A stretch of DNA of 64,000 nt from Gammaproteobacteria bacterium (GCA_009692305.1 SHZK01000003.1:62001-126000), one strand, 5' to 3'. Numbered from the stretch's first letter, positions 50,741-60,879 are shown. The notes: generated from the sequence alone by a model not told the origin. Numbers and translations: made by a program.

Positions 50741-50800
50741 TGAGGGCCTAGGACAAACGGATTATGAGTCCGCTACTCTAACCAACTGAGTTATAGGCCC
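50741..50800 (-). pseudogene. T-arm-less tRNA-Ile(CAU) copy
   Basis: Reads GGGCCTA TA ACTC AGTTGGTTA GAGT A GCGGA CTCATAA TCCGT TTGTCC TAGGCCC TCA. The acceptor (7 bp), D stem (ACTC/GAGT) and anticodon stem all pair, but the whole T arm is missing and the 3' end is TCA instead of CCA. It has no intron. It is 148 bases upstream of the intron-bearing copy, in the same orientation. Loss between CCTAGG-like repeats of the T stem would explain the deletion. Confidence 0.7.
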
Positions 50801-50993
50801 GCTTTGTCTTCACCTGATGTCCGTACTCTTCGTTGCTCGACTTTTTTCACTCGGTCACATACTAACGTATGCTCCCTCCCTCAAAAAGATCGTGCGCCTC
50901 GATTACGAACTTCAGGTTTCGCCAAAGCCCTTCGATAGGCATCGTCAGGCTTTGTTCTAACACTTCAGAATTAATTGAAAACCCTGAAACAAA

Positions 50994-51021
50994 GATGGGA
51001 CGCATTATAGTGCGCCCCATC
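50994..51021 (-). promoter_or_regulatory. hairpin/TATAAT element between rpoD and the tRNA genes
   Basis: On the minus strand, an 11-bp stem with one mismatch (GATGGGGCGCA paired with TGCGTCCCATC) encloses a perfect TATAAT. It is followed by TTTGTTT. It could end the rpoD transcript, whose stop is 22 bases before it. It could also serve as the -10 of a stable-RNA promoter with a GC-rich discriminator for the tRNAs; no good -35 is visible. Confidence 0.45.
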
Positions 51022-51042
51022 TGGTCACGCCAGTCTAACCGG

Positions 51043-52926
51043 TTAATCGTCGAGGAAGCTGCGCAGGTGATCGGATCGAGTTGGATGGCGCAGTTTCCGC
51101 AGAGCCTTTGCTTCGATCTGACGAATACGCTCGCGGGTCACGTCGAACTGCTTACCCACTTCTTCCAGCGTGTGGTCAGTATTCATGTCGATGCCAAACC
51201 GCATACGCAGCACTTTCGCTTCTCTTGCAGTCAGGCTGCTGAGGACTTCCTTGGTGGCTTCGCGCAGACCTTCATCGATAGAGGAATCTACCGGTGAATC
51301 TACAGTTGAGTCTTCGATAAAGTCGCCCAAATGGGAGTCTTCATCATCACCTATTGGTGTTTCCATGGAGATTGGTTCTTTCGCGATCTTCAGTACGCGG
51401 CGGACCTTGTCTTCTGACATGTCCATGCGTTCTCCCAATTCCTCGGGAGTTGGCTCGCGACCTTTCTCGTGTACCATTTGACGGCTGATACGGTTCAGCT
51501 TGTTGATGGTTTCGATCATGTGCACAGGTATACGGATCGTTCGCGCCTGGTCGGCGATAGAGCGGGTAATCGCCTGACGAATCCACCAGGTGGCATAGGT
51601 GGAGAATTTGTAGCCGCGACGGTATTCGAACTTGTCCACAGCTTTCATCAAGCCGATGTTGCCTTCCTGGATCAGGTCGAGGAATTGCAGGCCGCGATTC
51701 GTGTATTTCTTGGCGATGGAGATAACCAGACGCAGATTCGCTTCGACCATTTCTTTCTTGGCGCGGCGTGATTTGGCTTCGCCGATAGACATCTGGCGAT
51801 TGATATCCTTAATTTCGGTAATGGTCAGGCCGTATTCCTCTTCCAGCATCTTCATCTTGCGCTGGGCGCGGACTACTTCGACCTTTACCTTGACGAGCAA
51901 CTCGGAATAGGCGGCCTTTTCCTTGATGTGCTTATCGATCCACTTCTCATTGATCTCGTTACCAGGGAAGCTATCTACGAATATCTTGCGTGGCATCTTG
52001 GCGCTGCGCACGGCGAGGCTCATCACATTTCTTTCTTGGCGACGCAGGCGGATCAGCACGGCGCGGATATGGCTTAACAGCGGATCGAACTGGCGCGGGG
52101 TCAGCTTGAAGCACTTGAATATCTCACCGAGTTTTTCCAATTCTTTGATCGCACGCTTGTCGCCGCGGCCATGCTTGGTTACAACGGAGCTGGTTTTTAC
52201 GTATTGATCACGCAGTTGAGCGAAGCGGATACGGGCTTCTTCCGGATCGGGACCGACGGCAGTTTCGTCATCATCACCACCAGCCACACCGTCCTCGTCG
52301 TCATCGCTGTCACTATCATCGTCGCCGCTGACTTTACTGGTCGACTTCTTGTCATCGTCGTCCATGCCCATAATTACTGGCGGTGGAATATCAGCATCGT
52401 CAGTGGTGTCGAGGTAGCCGGTTATCAGTTCATTCAGGCGGCGTTCTTCGGTGTTGGTGAGAGCGTACTCGCTCAATACGTGCTCTACCGTGCCGGGGAA
52501 ATAGGCCATCGCCTGCATCAGTTCTCGCAGACCCTCTTCGATACGCTTGGCGATTACAATCTCGCCTTCGCGAGTCAGCAACTCTACAGTGCCCATTTCG
52601 CGCATGTACATGCGCACTGGGTCAGTGGTACGACCGGCTTCGTTTTCAACTGCAGCGAGAGCGGCAGCGGCTTCGGCGGCAGCGACTTCGTCGGCACCGG
52701 AGTCGCTGTCTTCTTCACCAAGTAGCAGGGAATCTCGATCGGGTGCGGTTTCATACACCTTGATGCCCATGTCGTTAATCATCTGGATGATGTCTTCGAC
52801 CTGGTCAGGATCCGAGATATTTTGTGGAAGGTGGTCATTCACTTCCGCATAAGTCAGGTAATTCTGTTCCTTGCCCTTGGCAATGAGTGCCTTGAGACTG
52901 AATTGGGGTGCTATTAGTTTGGCCAT
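51043..52926 (-). CDS. rpoD: RNA polymerase primary sigma factor
   Basis: Sigma-70 (627 residues, usual size for gammaproteobacteria). Region 1.1 is at the N-terminus ([27 protein letters not shown]), followed by [22 protein letters not shown] (region 1.2). A long acidic non-conserved segment (DDDDKK to DDEDG) comes next. Regions 2.1-2.4 read [56 protein letters not shown]. Region 3 and the region 4 helix-turn-helix follow ([29 protein letters not shown]). It follows dnaG in the classical rpsU-dnaG-rpoD order. Confidence 0.98.
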   Translation of the reverse strand: MAKLIAPQFSLKALIAKGKEQNYLTYAEVNDHLPQNISDPDQVEDIIQMINDMGIKVYETAPDRDSLLLGEEDSDSGADEVAAAEAAAALAAVENEAGRTTDPVRMYMREMGTVELLTREGEIVIAKRIEEGLRELMQAMAYFPGTVEHVLSEYALTNTEERRLNELITGYLDTTDDADIPPPVIMGMDDDDKKSTSKVSGDDDSDSDDDEDGVAGGDDDETAVGPDPEEARIRFAQLRDQYVKTSSVVTKHGRGDKRAIKELEKLGEIFKCFKLTPRQFDPLLSHIRAVLIRLRRQERNVMSLAVRSAKMPRKIFVDSFPGNEINEKWIDKHIKEKAAYSELLVKVKVEVVRAQRKMKMLEEEYGLTITEIKDINRQMSIGEAKSRRAKKEMVEANLRLVISIAKKYTNRGLQFLDLIQEGNIGLMKAVDKFEYRRGYKFSTYATWWIRQAITRSIADQARTIRIPVHMIETINKLNRISRQMVHEKGREPTPEELGERMDMSEDKVRRVLKIAKEPISMETPIGDDEDSHLGDFIEDSTVDSPVDSSIDEGLREATKEVLSSLTAREAKVLRMRFGIDMNTDHTLEEVGKQFDVTRERIRQIEAKALRKLRHPTRSDHLRSFLDD

Positions 52927-53065
52927 ACGCTCCCGACTTGCCTGGTCTGGATGCCAGGTAATATGTGGTCTAGAAAAGTGAGCCGGGCATTATATAAGCT
53001 GCCTGGCGAAATTGTATATCGATAATTCCCGGAAATAAGTTGGACCGTTCAAAGGTTCCATTTAA

Positions 53066-54898
53066 TCAGTCTTTCGTCGCGCCGAATCTGGAATTGAGCT
53101 GATCTTTCAGCTGCAGATGCTCCATTGTACGCACGATTTCGGACAAGATGTTGTCGAGAATCTGATTAAACTCTTCTTCCAAACCCTCAGTTGGGGTGAT
53201 GGTCTCGCTTTTCAACAGTTGTGTGAGCTGGCCACCCAGGCTGGTGCCATAACAATAGCCCAACATCGTGAAGGTTTCCGTGCTTGGCTCGTCCCGCACC
53301 AGTTGGATCAATGACAGCAACAATTTGCGGCTCTCATCCTCGGTGGTGGCCAGAGGAGAGGCCAGCGGCGTCAAGTCCTGCTCCAGATGCAGGGCGATTT
53401 CCGGATTGCGCAGTAACAGTTCAATGGCCTTGAGGCTGGCGGGCTTGCGATAGGCTGCCAGACCATTGGCGCTGGATCTGTTGCTACCAGCGCCGCTGCG
53501 CTGCTGACTGCTGCTTGCAAAAGGTGGCGCCACAGACGGAGGCGCTGCTGCGGTCGCAACTTTGTCTACCAGCAACTGCTGCAACGATTCTTTGTTTACT
53601 CCCAGCATACTGGACAGTCGGTCCAGCATCAGTTGGCCATAGACTCCTTGTGGGAAGCGCTTGATTAATGGCTTCGCCAGATTGCTCAGGCGCGCCTTGC
53701 CTTCAATGGTGTTCACATCCAGGTCTTGCGAAAGCTTGTCGAAGAAAAATTTCTCCAGTGGCGTGGCCGGCGCAATCCTAGCATTGAACGCATCCCTGCC
53801 AATTGCGCGCACCAGAGTGTCAGGATCTTCACCCTCGGGCAGAAACAGAAAGCGCACCTGGCGCCCGTCTTCCATCAGTGGCAATACGGATTCCAGTGCG
53901 CGCCATGCGGCAGTGCGCCCGGCGTTATCCCCGTCGAAGCAGAACACAATTTCCGGTACCAGGCGAAATAACCGGGTGAGATGCGTGCTGCTGGTCGCCG
54001 TGCCGAGTGTGGCGACCGCATTGCGGATGCCCATCTGTGCGAGGGCGATCACGTCCATGTAACCTTCAACGAGCAACATGCGTTTGTGTTTACCGCTCGC
54101 CTTCTTGCATTCATAGAGGCCGTATAATTCACCGCCTTTGTGAAACACCGGTGTCTCCGGCGAGTTGAGGTATTTCGGTTTGTCATTGCCCAGCACGCGT
54201 CCACCGAAGGCAATGGTGCGGCCGCGACTGTCGCGAATGGGGAACATGATGCGGTGGCGGAAGCGATCGTAATAATGTGGTGTCGACGAATCGGCTGCCG
54301 CGCTGTCTTCGGTTTTGCTGCGGTCCTTCTCGATGACCATTCCGGCCTTTAGCAGGTTCGCTTGTTCTGCAGCATCGCTGCCGATGGCTGCAAGCAGATT
54401 GTCCCATCCGGGCGGCGCGTAACCGATGCCAAAGTCCCTAGCGATTTCGCCACTGACGCCGCGAGCGGTCAGGTAATCGACGGCGGCTGCGCGCTGCTCG
54501 TGTTTGCGTAACTGGAACTGGTAAAACTTGCTGGCGCGTTCCAGCACCTCGTAAATTTTCGCGTGCTCGGATTGTTTGCGCGCGGCTGCCTGGTTCTGCT
54601 CCCGTGGCACTTCCATGCCGTTGTCCCGCGCCAGTGTCTCTACGGCCTGGGGAAAATCCACCTGGTCGAAGTTCATGATAAAGCCGATGGCATTGCCGCC
54701 GGCGCCGCAGCCGAAGCAATAGTAAAACTGCCGTTCCGGCTGCACGCTGAATGAAGGGGATTTTTCTTTATGGAAGGGGCATAGCGCGGAGTAATTTGCG
54801 CCAGTCTTTTTCAGGGTGACGCGTTTATCTACAACATCGATGATATCCGAGCGGCTGAGCAAGTCATCGATAAACGCTTGGGGAATCAGTCCAGCCAT
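53066..54898 (-). CDS. dnaG: DNA primase
   Basis: DnaG (610 residues), which makes RNA primers for replication. The N-terminal zinc finger is CPFHKEKSPSFSV with YYCFGCGAGG. The TOPRIM core has LLVEGYMDVIALAQMG and FCFDGDNAGRTAAWRA. A Ser/Ala-rich linker (about 435-475) leads to the C-terminal helicase-binding domain. The DnaB-interaction domain is shorter in conserved detail, as is usual. It lies 139 bases upstream of rpoD on the same strand. Confidence 0.97.
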   Translation of the reverse strand: MAGLIPQAFIDDLLSRSDIIDVVDKRVTLKKTGANYSALCPFHKEKSPSFSVQPERQFYYCFGCGAGGNAIGFIMNFDQVDFPQAVETLARDNGMEVPREQNQAAARKQSEHAKIYEVLERASKFYQFQLRKHEQRAAAVDYLTARGVSGEIARDFGIGYAPPGWDNLLAAIGSDAAEQANLLKAGMVIEKDRSKTEDSAAADSSTPHYYDRFRHRIMFPIRDSRGRTIAFGGRVLGNDKPKYLNSPETPVFHKGGELYGLYECKKASGKHKRMLLVEGYMDVIALAQMGIRNAVATLGTATSSTHLTRLFRLVPEIVFCFDGDNAGRTAAWRALESVLPLMEDGRQVRFLFLPEGEDPDTLVRAIGRDAFNARIAPATPLEKFFFDKLSQDLDVNTIEGKARLSNLAKPLIKRFPQGVYGQLMLDRLSSMLGVNKESLQQLLVDKVATAAAPPSVAPPFASSSQQRSGAGSNRSSANGLAAYRKPASLKAIELLLRNPEIALHLEQDLTPLASPLATTEDESRKLLLSLIQLVRDEPSTETFTMLGYCYGTSLGGQLTQLLKSETITPTEGLEEEFNQILDNILSEIVRTMEHLQLKDQLNSRFGATKD

Positions 54899-55122
54899 TG
54901 GCTCGGGGGTCTCTTCTTATAATACTTACAGGAATGGAAAGGAGCCCGGGTATTGTAGCTGAATGCCGACAGACTTCGAATTGATCGCGAACCCTGGCTT
55001 GATAACCAGCGTTGCTGGTCAGGCACGGTTTAACGAAGACGGCTTAGCGCAAAGGGCTTATCGAAATATAAGTAGCGAAATGAATGGAGCCGCGCTGCTT
55101 GGGAGCGCACTCAATACTGCTT

Positions 55123-55575
55123 CTAACCCAGCAGCGCCTTGATTTGCTTGCTGACCTCGGCCATGTCGGTACGGCCAATGACTTGCGGGCGTACCACAGC
55201 CATCACCTTGCCCATGTCTTTCATATTCTCAGCGCCGGTTTCGGCGACGGCGGCCTTGATGATGCTGGTCAGTTCAGCTGCATCCAGAGCGGAAGGCATG
55301 AACTCCTGCAATACATCGATTTCCTGCTGTTCGATCTCTGCCAGTTCATTGCGGCCACCGGCTTCGAATTGACGAATAGAGTCGCGACGTTGTTTTACCA
55401 TCTTGTCCAGCACACTAATCACGCGCTCAGCATCAAGGTCGATACGCTCATCCACTTCGATGCGCTTGATCTCGGACAGGGCCAGACGAATAGCGCCCAG
55501 GCGTGGCTTGTCCTTGGCTCGCATGGCATCTTTCATGGCTTCGGTGATTTTAATCTTGAGAGGACTATCGGGCAT
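55123..55575 (-). CDS. yqeY: GatB/YqeY domain-containing protein
   Basis: A 150-residue YqeY family protein, related to the tail domain of the amidotransferase subunit GatB, which binds tRNA. Typical features are LKIKITEAMKDAMRAKDKPRLGAIRLALSEIKRIEVDER, ISVLDKMVKQRRDSIRQFEAGGRNELAEIEQQEIDVLQEFMP, and the end DMGKVMAVVRPQVIGRTDMAEVSKQIKALLG. Function is not well defined. Start at 55575 (MPDSPLK). It lies between rpsU and dnaG, as in many gammaproteobacteria. Confidence 0.92.
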   Translation of the reverse strand: MPDSPLKIKITEAMKDAMRAKDKPRLGAIRLALSEIKRIEVDERIDLDAERVISVLDKMVKQRRDSIRQFEAGGRNELAEIEQQEIDVLQEFMPSALDAAELTSIIKAAVAETGAENMKDMGKVMAVVRPQVIGRTDMAEVSKQIKALLG

Positions 55576-55708
55576 GTCGCGACTTCTGTGCTTAGGCTGT
55601 TGTTGGAGGACAGCTATTATTGCAGACTGACTGAATAACTGATCAAACTGCTTAACTGATCTGACCAAAAGATAAGCGGCTGCAGTTAGCAACCGCGATC
55701 CGGTAATC

Positions 55709-55924
55709 CTAGAACAGTCGTGCTGCCTTGCGATTTTCACGTTGCAGCTTCTTCTGATGGCGCTTCACGGCAGCGGCTGCCTTGCGCTTACGAATTGAAG
55801 TGGGTTTTTCGTAAAATTCCCGACGACGGACTTCGGCCAAAGTTCCGGCCTTTTCACAAGAACGCTTGAAGCGACGCAATGCCACATCGAAGGGTTCATT
55901 TTCTTTAAGTTTCACCATTGGCAT
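55709..55924 (-). CDS. rpsU: 30S ribosomal protein bS21
   Basis: bS21 (71 residues, canonical length). The sequence [57 protein letters not shown] and the basic tail are diagnostic. It is the first gene of the macromolecular-synthesis unit with yqeY, dnaG and rpoD. The divergent start of tsaD lies 231 bases away. Confidence 0.98.
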   Translation of the reverse strand: MPMVKLKENEPFDVALRRFKRSCEKAGTLAEVRRREFYEKPTSIRKRKAAAAVKRHQKKLQRENRKAARLF

Positions 55925-56155
55925 GGAAAAAACACCTACCTTTAAAATTAAGAATCTGGATTTTCTTTGCCCCTGCGCACCATAACTACGTGGCTGGGGT
56001 TTTCAGGGGGGACAATGGTAAAGCCCAAGCGCCGGAATTGCAAAGATTTTTACCTCAGAAAAACCTCAATTCACTGAATTTGGGGAATACCGGAATGTTT
56101 GGCATGATTGGCGCTCCCAGACACCAGCTGCTTAACGAGTAAGAGGCGTAACTCA

Positions 56156-57199
56156 TTGATAGTTCTTGGTATTGAAACTTCCTGCGATGAAACCGGGGTG
56201 GCTATTTACGACAGCAAGCGCGGTTTGTTGGCGGATTGCCTCTATAGCCAGATCGCTATTCATGCACAATTCGGTGGTGTGATCCCGGAACTGGCTTCGC
56301 GCGACCACATCCGCAAGACACTGCCCCTGATCAATGAAGTCATCGCCAAGGCGGGTATTGCTAACAGTGACATTGGTGGTGTTGCCTACACCGCTGGTCC
56401 GGGACTGGTCGGGGCGTTGCTGGTGGGTGCTGCCATCGGTCGCGCTCTCGGCATGGGCTGGAATGTGCCAACCATTGGTGTGCATCACATGGAAGGGCAT
56501 TTGCTGGCGCCTATGCTGGAGGCGGATCCGCCTCGCTTTCCTTTTGTGGCCCTGTTGGTTTCAGGAGGACACACCCAGCTGGTAGCGGTCACTGGCATTG
56601 GCCAATACAAATTACTGGGGGAGTCACTGGATGATGCTGCCGGTGAGGCCTTTGACAAGGTCGGCAAGATGCTGGGATTGCCCTATCCGGGTGGACCCCA
56701 TGTGGCCAAGCTCGCGCGCGAGGGCGTCACCGGCCGCTTCAAGTTCCCGCGACCCATGACCAACCGCCCGGGTCTCGACTTCAGTTTCAGTGGTCTGAAA
56801 ACTTTTGTGCGCAACACTATCGCCGAGCAGCGTGCTGCCAATGGTGATCTTGATTCCCAGACTAAAGCCGACATCGCCCGCGCCTTCGAAGAGGCGGTGG
56901 TTGGTACGCTCGCCATTAAATGCCGCCGTGCCCTCGAGCACACTGGCCTGAAAACCCTGATCATCGCTGGCGGTGTCAGTGCCAACGTACATCTGCGTGC
57001 AGTGCTGGAAACTACGGTGAGCAAGCTGCAAGCACGCCTGTTCTATGCCCAGCCACGCTTCTGCACCGACAATGGCGCCATGATTGCCTATGCCGGCTGT
57101 CAGCGCCTGCTGGCCGGCCAGCGTGACGATCTCGGCATTAAGGCGTTGCCGCGTTGGTCACTGGAATCCTTACCGTCTATCACCAGCGTAAGCAACTGA
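56156..57199 (+). CDS. tsaD: tRNA N6-threonylcarbamoyladenosine transferase
   Basis: TsaD (347 residues), which with TsaB and TsaE transfers threonylcarbamoyl to A37 of ANN-decoding tRNAs. Signature [16 protein letters not shown], metal-binding [16 protein letters not shown], and the ASKHA phosphate loop [10 protein letters not shown] placed the start at the TTG at 56156, whose AAGAGG ribosome-binding site lies at 56141-56146. The peptide then begins (M)[13 protein letters not shown] as in homologs, and the upstream ATG at 56108 would add 16 atypical residues. Interestingly, the tRNA-Ile genes nearby are ANN-decoding substrates. Confidence 0.96.
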   Translation: MIVLGIETSCDETGVAIYDSKRGLLADCLYSQIAIHAQFGGVIPELASRDHIRKTLPLINEVIAKAGIANSDIGGVAYTAGPGLVGALLVGAAIGRALGMGWNVPTIGVHHMEGHLLAPMLEADPPRFPFVALLVSGGHTQLVAVTGIGQYKLLGESLDDAAGEAFDKVGKMLGLPYPGGPHVAKLAREGVTGRFKFPRPMTNRPGLDFSFSGLKTFVRNTIAEQRAANGDLDSQTKADIARAFEEAVVGTLAIKCRRALEHTGLKTLIIAGGVSANVHLRAVLETTVSKLQARLFYAQPRFCTDNGAMIAYAGCQRLLAGQRDDLGIKALPRWSLESLPSITSVSN

Positions 57200-57221
57200 A
57201 TCGTCAATCCTGAGAGCAGCT

Positions 57222-57575
57222 ATGGATATTGTGTACATACGGGAACTTGAAATAGAAACGATCATCGGTATCTATGATTGGGAACGCGAGCAGAAACAAA
57301 TCGTCAGTCTCGATCTGGAAATGGCCTGGGATATTAAACCGGCCGCGGCCAGTGAAGACATCACGAAAACTCTGGATTACAAGGCAGTCGCGAAGAACCT
57401 GATCGAGTTCATCAGCGCCGCGCAGTTCCTGCTCGTGGAGACGCTGGCCGAAGAAGTTGCACGTCGCGTCATCAATGACTTCAGCGTGAGCAAGGTGAAA
57501 CTGCGGGTCGGCAAGCCGGGTGCAGTCACTGGATCGAAAGATGTGGGTGTCATCATCGAACGCGCACGCGCTTGA
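57222..57575 (+). CDS. folB: dihydroneopterin aldolase
   Basis: FolB (117 residues), which cleaves dihydroneopterin to 6-hydroxymethyldihydropterin in folate synthesis. It has MDIVYIRELEIETIIGIYDWEREQKQIVSLDLEM, DYKAVAKNLIEFI, the catalytic-region QFLLVETLAEEVARRV, and the C-terminal VGKPGAVTGSKDVGVIIERA. It lies 22 bases downstream of tsaD and 38 bases upstream of folK. The plsY gene that often separates tsaD and folB is absent. Confidence 0.95.
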   Translation: MDIVYIRELEIETIIGIYDWEREQKQIVSLDLEMAWDIKPAAASEDITKTLDYKAVAKNLIEFISAAQFLLVETLAEEVARRVINDFSVSKVKLRVGKPGAVTGSKDVGVIIERARA

Positions 57576-57613
57576 ATACGGCGTCGCCATAAACCAGAAG
57601 AGCATCCGCCTTT

Positions 57614-58111
57614 ATGCCCACGCTCGTAATCAGTATTGGCAGCAACATAGACGCCACCCGCAACCTGCGCAAAGCGCATGCCGCCTTGCTGGCAGAATTC
57701 CACAACATCAACTGCTCAACGGTCTTTGAGAGCGAGGCAGTTGGATTCAAAGGCGACAATTTCCTCAATCTGGTAGCTCTGATCGAAACCGAACTGACTC
57801 TGGCTGATATCGCGATCCGATTAAAACGTATAGAAGACGTTCTGGGGCGTGATCGGCAGCAACCGAAATTTTCCGGCCGTACCATGGATATCGATGTTCT
57901 CACTTTTGGTGATGCGACCGGCAAGGACTGCGGTATGGAGTTGCCGCGCGAGGAGATTACTCGAAACGCATTTGTCTTGCGGCCGCTGGCAGAGTTGCTG
58001 CCAGCGCAGCTGCATCCGCCGAGTGGCAAACACTACGCAGCCTTGTGGCAGGAGTTCGATCAATCCCGGCAAAAGTTGTGGACAGTAGCGTTTGACTGGA
58101 CCAGTGCCTGA
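57614..58111 (+). CDS. folK: 6-hydroxymethyl-dihydropterin pyrophosphokinase
   Basis: FolK (165 residues), the enzyme after FolB in the folate pathway. Motifs are VISIGSNIDATRNLRKA, FLNLVALIETEL, the signature RIEDVLGRDRQQPKFSGRTMDIDVLTFGD, and the C-terminal LPREEITRNAFVLRPLAELLP. It directly follows folB. Confidence 0.95.
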   Translation: MPTLVISIGSNIDATRNLRKAHAALLAEFHNINCSTVFESEAVGFKGDNFLNLVALIETELTLADIAIRLKRIEDVLGRDRQQPKFSGRTMDIDVLTFGDATGKDCGMELPREEITRNAFVLRPLAELLPAQLHPPSGKHYAALWQEFDQSRQKLWTVAFDWTSA

Positions 58112-58165
58112 GCCTGATCGTAAACAATCAGGCGCACAACCCGGGGGGAAACATGGAGAGAATGA

Positions 58166-58768
58166 TCAGGCGTTCATGTCCAGATAGCGAGGCAAAGCGC
58201 GGATAGCGTCCAGCCATTTGCGCAGGTGCGTGTACCGGGCCAGATCAAAGCCGCCTTCATGGGCAACCTGCGTGTAGGCAAACAGGCTGATATCGGCAAT
58301 CGTCGGTGTGTCACCTGCCAGGAATTTGGTTCGTTGCAGCTGTTGTTCCATCACCGCCAACGCCTTGTGCCCGCCAGCCTGCTTGCCGTGGCACTCCGCC
58401 TCACGCTCTTTTGGCAGTCTCAGATACTTGTTGATATAGCGCGCAGTTGCGATGTAGGGCTCATGACTGTATTGCTCGAAAAACTGCCATTGCAGGACAC
58501 GTGCGCGCTGTAGTGAATCCTCTGGCAACCACTCCGTTCCAGCGGCCAGAAAATTCAGAATTGCGTTGGATTCCCAGAGGAATTCGCCATTGCCCAGATT
58601 CAACACCGGAATGCGAGTATTCGGGTTCATCCGCTTGAATGCCTCAGTATGGGTTTCCTTATCCAGAATATTCACGTGCACCCATTCGTGTTCAATACCG
58701 AGAAATTGCAGCAACAGTTTGATCTTGTAGCAGTTGCCGGATTGCATATCGCCATAAACTTTATACAT
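58166..58768 (-). CDS. glutathione S-transferase family protein
   Basis: A 200-residue two-domain GST. The N-terminal thioredoxin-like domain has MYKVYGDMQSGNCYKIKLLLQFLGI and the glutathione-binding NPNTRIPVLNLGNGEFLWESNAILNFLA. The helical domain has QRTKFLAGDTPTIADISLFAYTQVAHEGGFDL. A catalytic Ser10 (SGN) is likely, as in beta/theta-like classes. The substrate is unknown. It is minus strand, 104 bases downstream of the pteridine-reductase-like gene. Confidence 0.9.
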   Translation of the reverse strand: MYKVYGDMQSGNCYKIKLLLQFLGIEHEWVHVNILDKETHTEAFKRMNPNTRIPVLNLGNGEFLWESNAILNFLAAGTEWLPEDSLQRARVLQWQFFEQYSHEPYIATARYINKYLRLPKEREAECHGKQAGGHKALAVMEQQLQRTKFLAGDTPTIADISLFAYTQVAHEGGFDLARYTHLRKWLDAIRALPRYLDMNA

Positions 58769-58871
58769 GGATGTTCCTTGGTCAAGAGTCTGGTAAAAGC
58801 GGGGAAGGGTAAGTGATAAGGGTTCAGATCACTAATAGAACGAGAGTGTAGCGGATTCAAAGTTTGCGCGC

Positions 58872-59630
58872 CTAGAGATTTAGATAACGTCCCCCGTCCA
58901 CGCGTAGCACCGAGCCGGTGACGTAGCTTGCCTCCGCGGCGAGAAAATAAACCGCATCAGCAATTTGTTGCGGGTTGCCAATTTGGCCTAATGGGATTTG
59001 CTGCAGAATCTTGTCGCGCTTGTTGATTACGGTCGTATCGGCGTCGTCAGCCAGCGCAGTTGGCCACAGAATGGCGCCGGGAGCGACAGCATTGACGCGC
59101 ACAGCCGGTGCCAACTCCAGCGCGAGTGATTGGGTCATGGCCTTCATGCCCGCTTTCGCCATGCTGTAGACACTATGCTGCAACAGTGGCTTGTCAATGT
59201 GCGTATCCAGCAGATTAACAATGGCGCCGCGACGCTGCTCCAGTTCCCCGGCCAACGTCTGTGACAGAAAGAACGCAAAGCGCAGATTGCTGTCTAGCAG
59301 ATCATCCCAGGATTGTTGTGTAATCGAGCCAATCGGAGTCGGGTAGAAGGAGGATGCATTGTTAATCAGCACGTCGATGCGGCCGAACAGCTGCAAGGCG
59401 TGGGCAGCAAGTTCAACTACTTTATCTGAGTGGGTGAAATCGGCTTGCAGACATGCCGCGGAATTCGGTCGCTGCGCATTGCAGGCAGACACCAATGACT
59501 GTGCAGCTGCTTCAGAGTTGCGATAGTGCACAATTACCCGATAATTATTGTGATGAAACTTGCGTGCGATCGCGGCGCCGATGCGTTGCGCGGCGCCTGT
59601 GACAAGTACAACGGGTGCTTCAGTCTGCAT
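58872..59630 (-). CDS. pteridine-reductase-like short-chain dehydrogenase (FolM group)
   Basis: A 252-residue SDR. The cofactor motif reads VTGAAQRIGAAIARKFH instead of TGxxxGxG, a mark of pteridine reductases and FolM. NNASSFYPTPIGSI and the catalytic YSMAKAGM (Tyr/Lys) follow, then the C-terminal ASYVTGSVLRVDGGRYLNL. It probably reduces dihydromonapterin or dihydrofolate with NADPH. Its closeness to folB and folK suits a pterin role. It overlaps the start of cca's 3' end by 11 bases. Confidence 0.87.
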   Translation of the reverse strand: MQTEAPVVLVTGAAQRIGAAIARKFHHNNYRVIVHYRNSEAAAQSLVSACNAQRPNSAACLQADFTHSDKVVELAAHALQLFGRIDVLINNASSFYPTPIGSITQQSWDDLLDSNLRFAFFLSQTLAGELEQRRGAIVNLLDTHIDKPLLQHSVYSMAKAGMKAMTQSLALELAPAVRVNAVAPGAILWPTALADDADTTVINKRDKILQQIPLGQIGNPQQIADAVYFLAAEASYVTGSVLRVDGGRYLNL

Positions 59631-60852
59631 GTCTCAGTGTTTTCAGCACGGCCGTAATTGCCTGCAGGCGATGCTGGGCGATGAGCTTTTTCGGATCGCT
59701 ACCCGGATTGGTCTGCAATAGTGAGCCGGCATCGATTGCGGTCGCTGCAGAAAATACTGTCTCGAGATAGGTGCGTTGTGGATAAGGTGCACTTTCGAGT
59801 CCAGTGCGACCGCGCGCATCAGCCTCACACGCCAGCAGGAATTTTTGCAGGCGCTCCGGGCGGCGGAAGGCATCCAGCGCTTCCAGCAAGTGCAGTAAGG
59901 TGGTGGCGCATAATTCCCGTACCCGGTGCAGCTGGGTGTGATATTCACACACGAGCGCGCCCAGTTGCGCGTGTTCATTCGGTACCGGCAGTCGCTGGTT
60001 AATTGCATCCAGCAGCTTCAGTCCGAGAAATTCATGGGCGATATGGCTGGGCCATTTGCTGCGGTCGGTCACAGCCTTGCCCACGTCATGCACGAGCACG
60101 GCGTAACGCACTGCGGTATCACTCGACAGCAGCGCCACCTGTTGCAGGCACATCAGAATATGCACGCCGGTGTCGATCTCCGGGTGGTATTTTGGTGGCT
60201 GCGGCACCCCGAACAGATTGTTAACCTCAGGCAGTATGACCGCCAGCGCATTGGCGCTGCGTAATACTTCGATGAATACATCCGGGGAGGGTGCTGTCAG
60301 TGCCTGTTCGATCTCTTGCCACACGCGCTCTTTCACCAGTGTCTGCAACTCGCCACTCTGCACGATGTCTTGCATGAGTTTGACAGTCTCGGGTGCCACC
60401 TTGAACCCGAGATGGGCAAAACGCGCGGCAAACCGGGCCACTCGCAGCACTCGCAAAGGGTCCTCCCGAAATGCGTGTGACACATGCCGCAGTATGCGAC
60501 GTTCAATATCATAACTACCTCCATATGGATCGATGAGCGCGCCATCCCCGGTTTCAGCGATGGCGTTGATCGTGAGATCACGTCGCATCAAATCCTGTTC
60601 CAGAGTGACAGATGCAGAGGCATCGAATTCGAAACCACCATGTCCAGGTGCTGTCTTGCGTTCCGTGCGTGCCAGGGCGTATTCCTGTTTCGTGTGCGGA
60701 TGCAGGAATACCGGAAAGCCCTTCCCGACCTGTTGAAAACCCTGATCCAGCATTTGCGCAGGCGTGGCGCCAACCACTACCCAGTCTTTGTCCTTGACCG
60801 GGAGCTTGAGTAATTTGTCGCGGACGGCGCCGCCTACGAGATAGGTTTGCAT
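59620..60852 (-). CDS. cca: multifunctional CCA tRNA nucleotidyltransferase
   Basis: Class II CCA-adding enzyme (410 residues). It has MQTYLVGGAVRDKLLKLPVKDKDWVVVG, RRDLTINAIA, the basic motif EDPLRVLRVARFAARFAHLGF, and a C-terminal HD domain (VHILMCLQQVALL and YAVLVHDVGKA). This makes it the phosphohydrolase-containing, gammaproteobacterial type. It completes or repairs tRNA 3' ends such as the TCA end of the T-arm-less copy, if that were ever processed. Confidence 0.96.
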   Translation of the reverse strand: MQTYLVGGAVRDKLLKLPVKDKDWVVVGATPAQMLDQGFQQVGKGFPVFLHPHTKQEYALARTERKTAPGHGGFEFDASASVTLEQDLMRRDLTINAIAETGDGALIDPYGGSYDIERRILRHVSHAFREDPLRVLRVARFAARFAHLGFKVAPETVKLMQDIVQSGELQTLVKERVWQEIEQALTAPSPDVFIEVLRSANALAVILPEVNNLFGVPQPPKYHPEIDTGVHILMCLQQVALLSSDTAVRYAVLVHDVGKAVTDRSKWPSHIAHEFLGLKLLDAINQRLPVPNEHAQLGALVCEYHTQLHRVRELCATTLLHLLEALDAFRRPERLQKFLLACEADARGRTGLESAPYPQRTYLETVFSAATAIDAGSLLQTNPGSDPKKLIAQHRLQAITAVLKTLRHAD

Positions 60853-60879
60853 AGCAGAGTGTTGCTTCGTTAATCCAAT

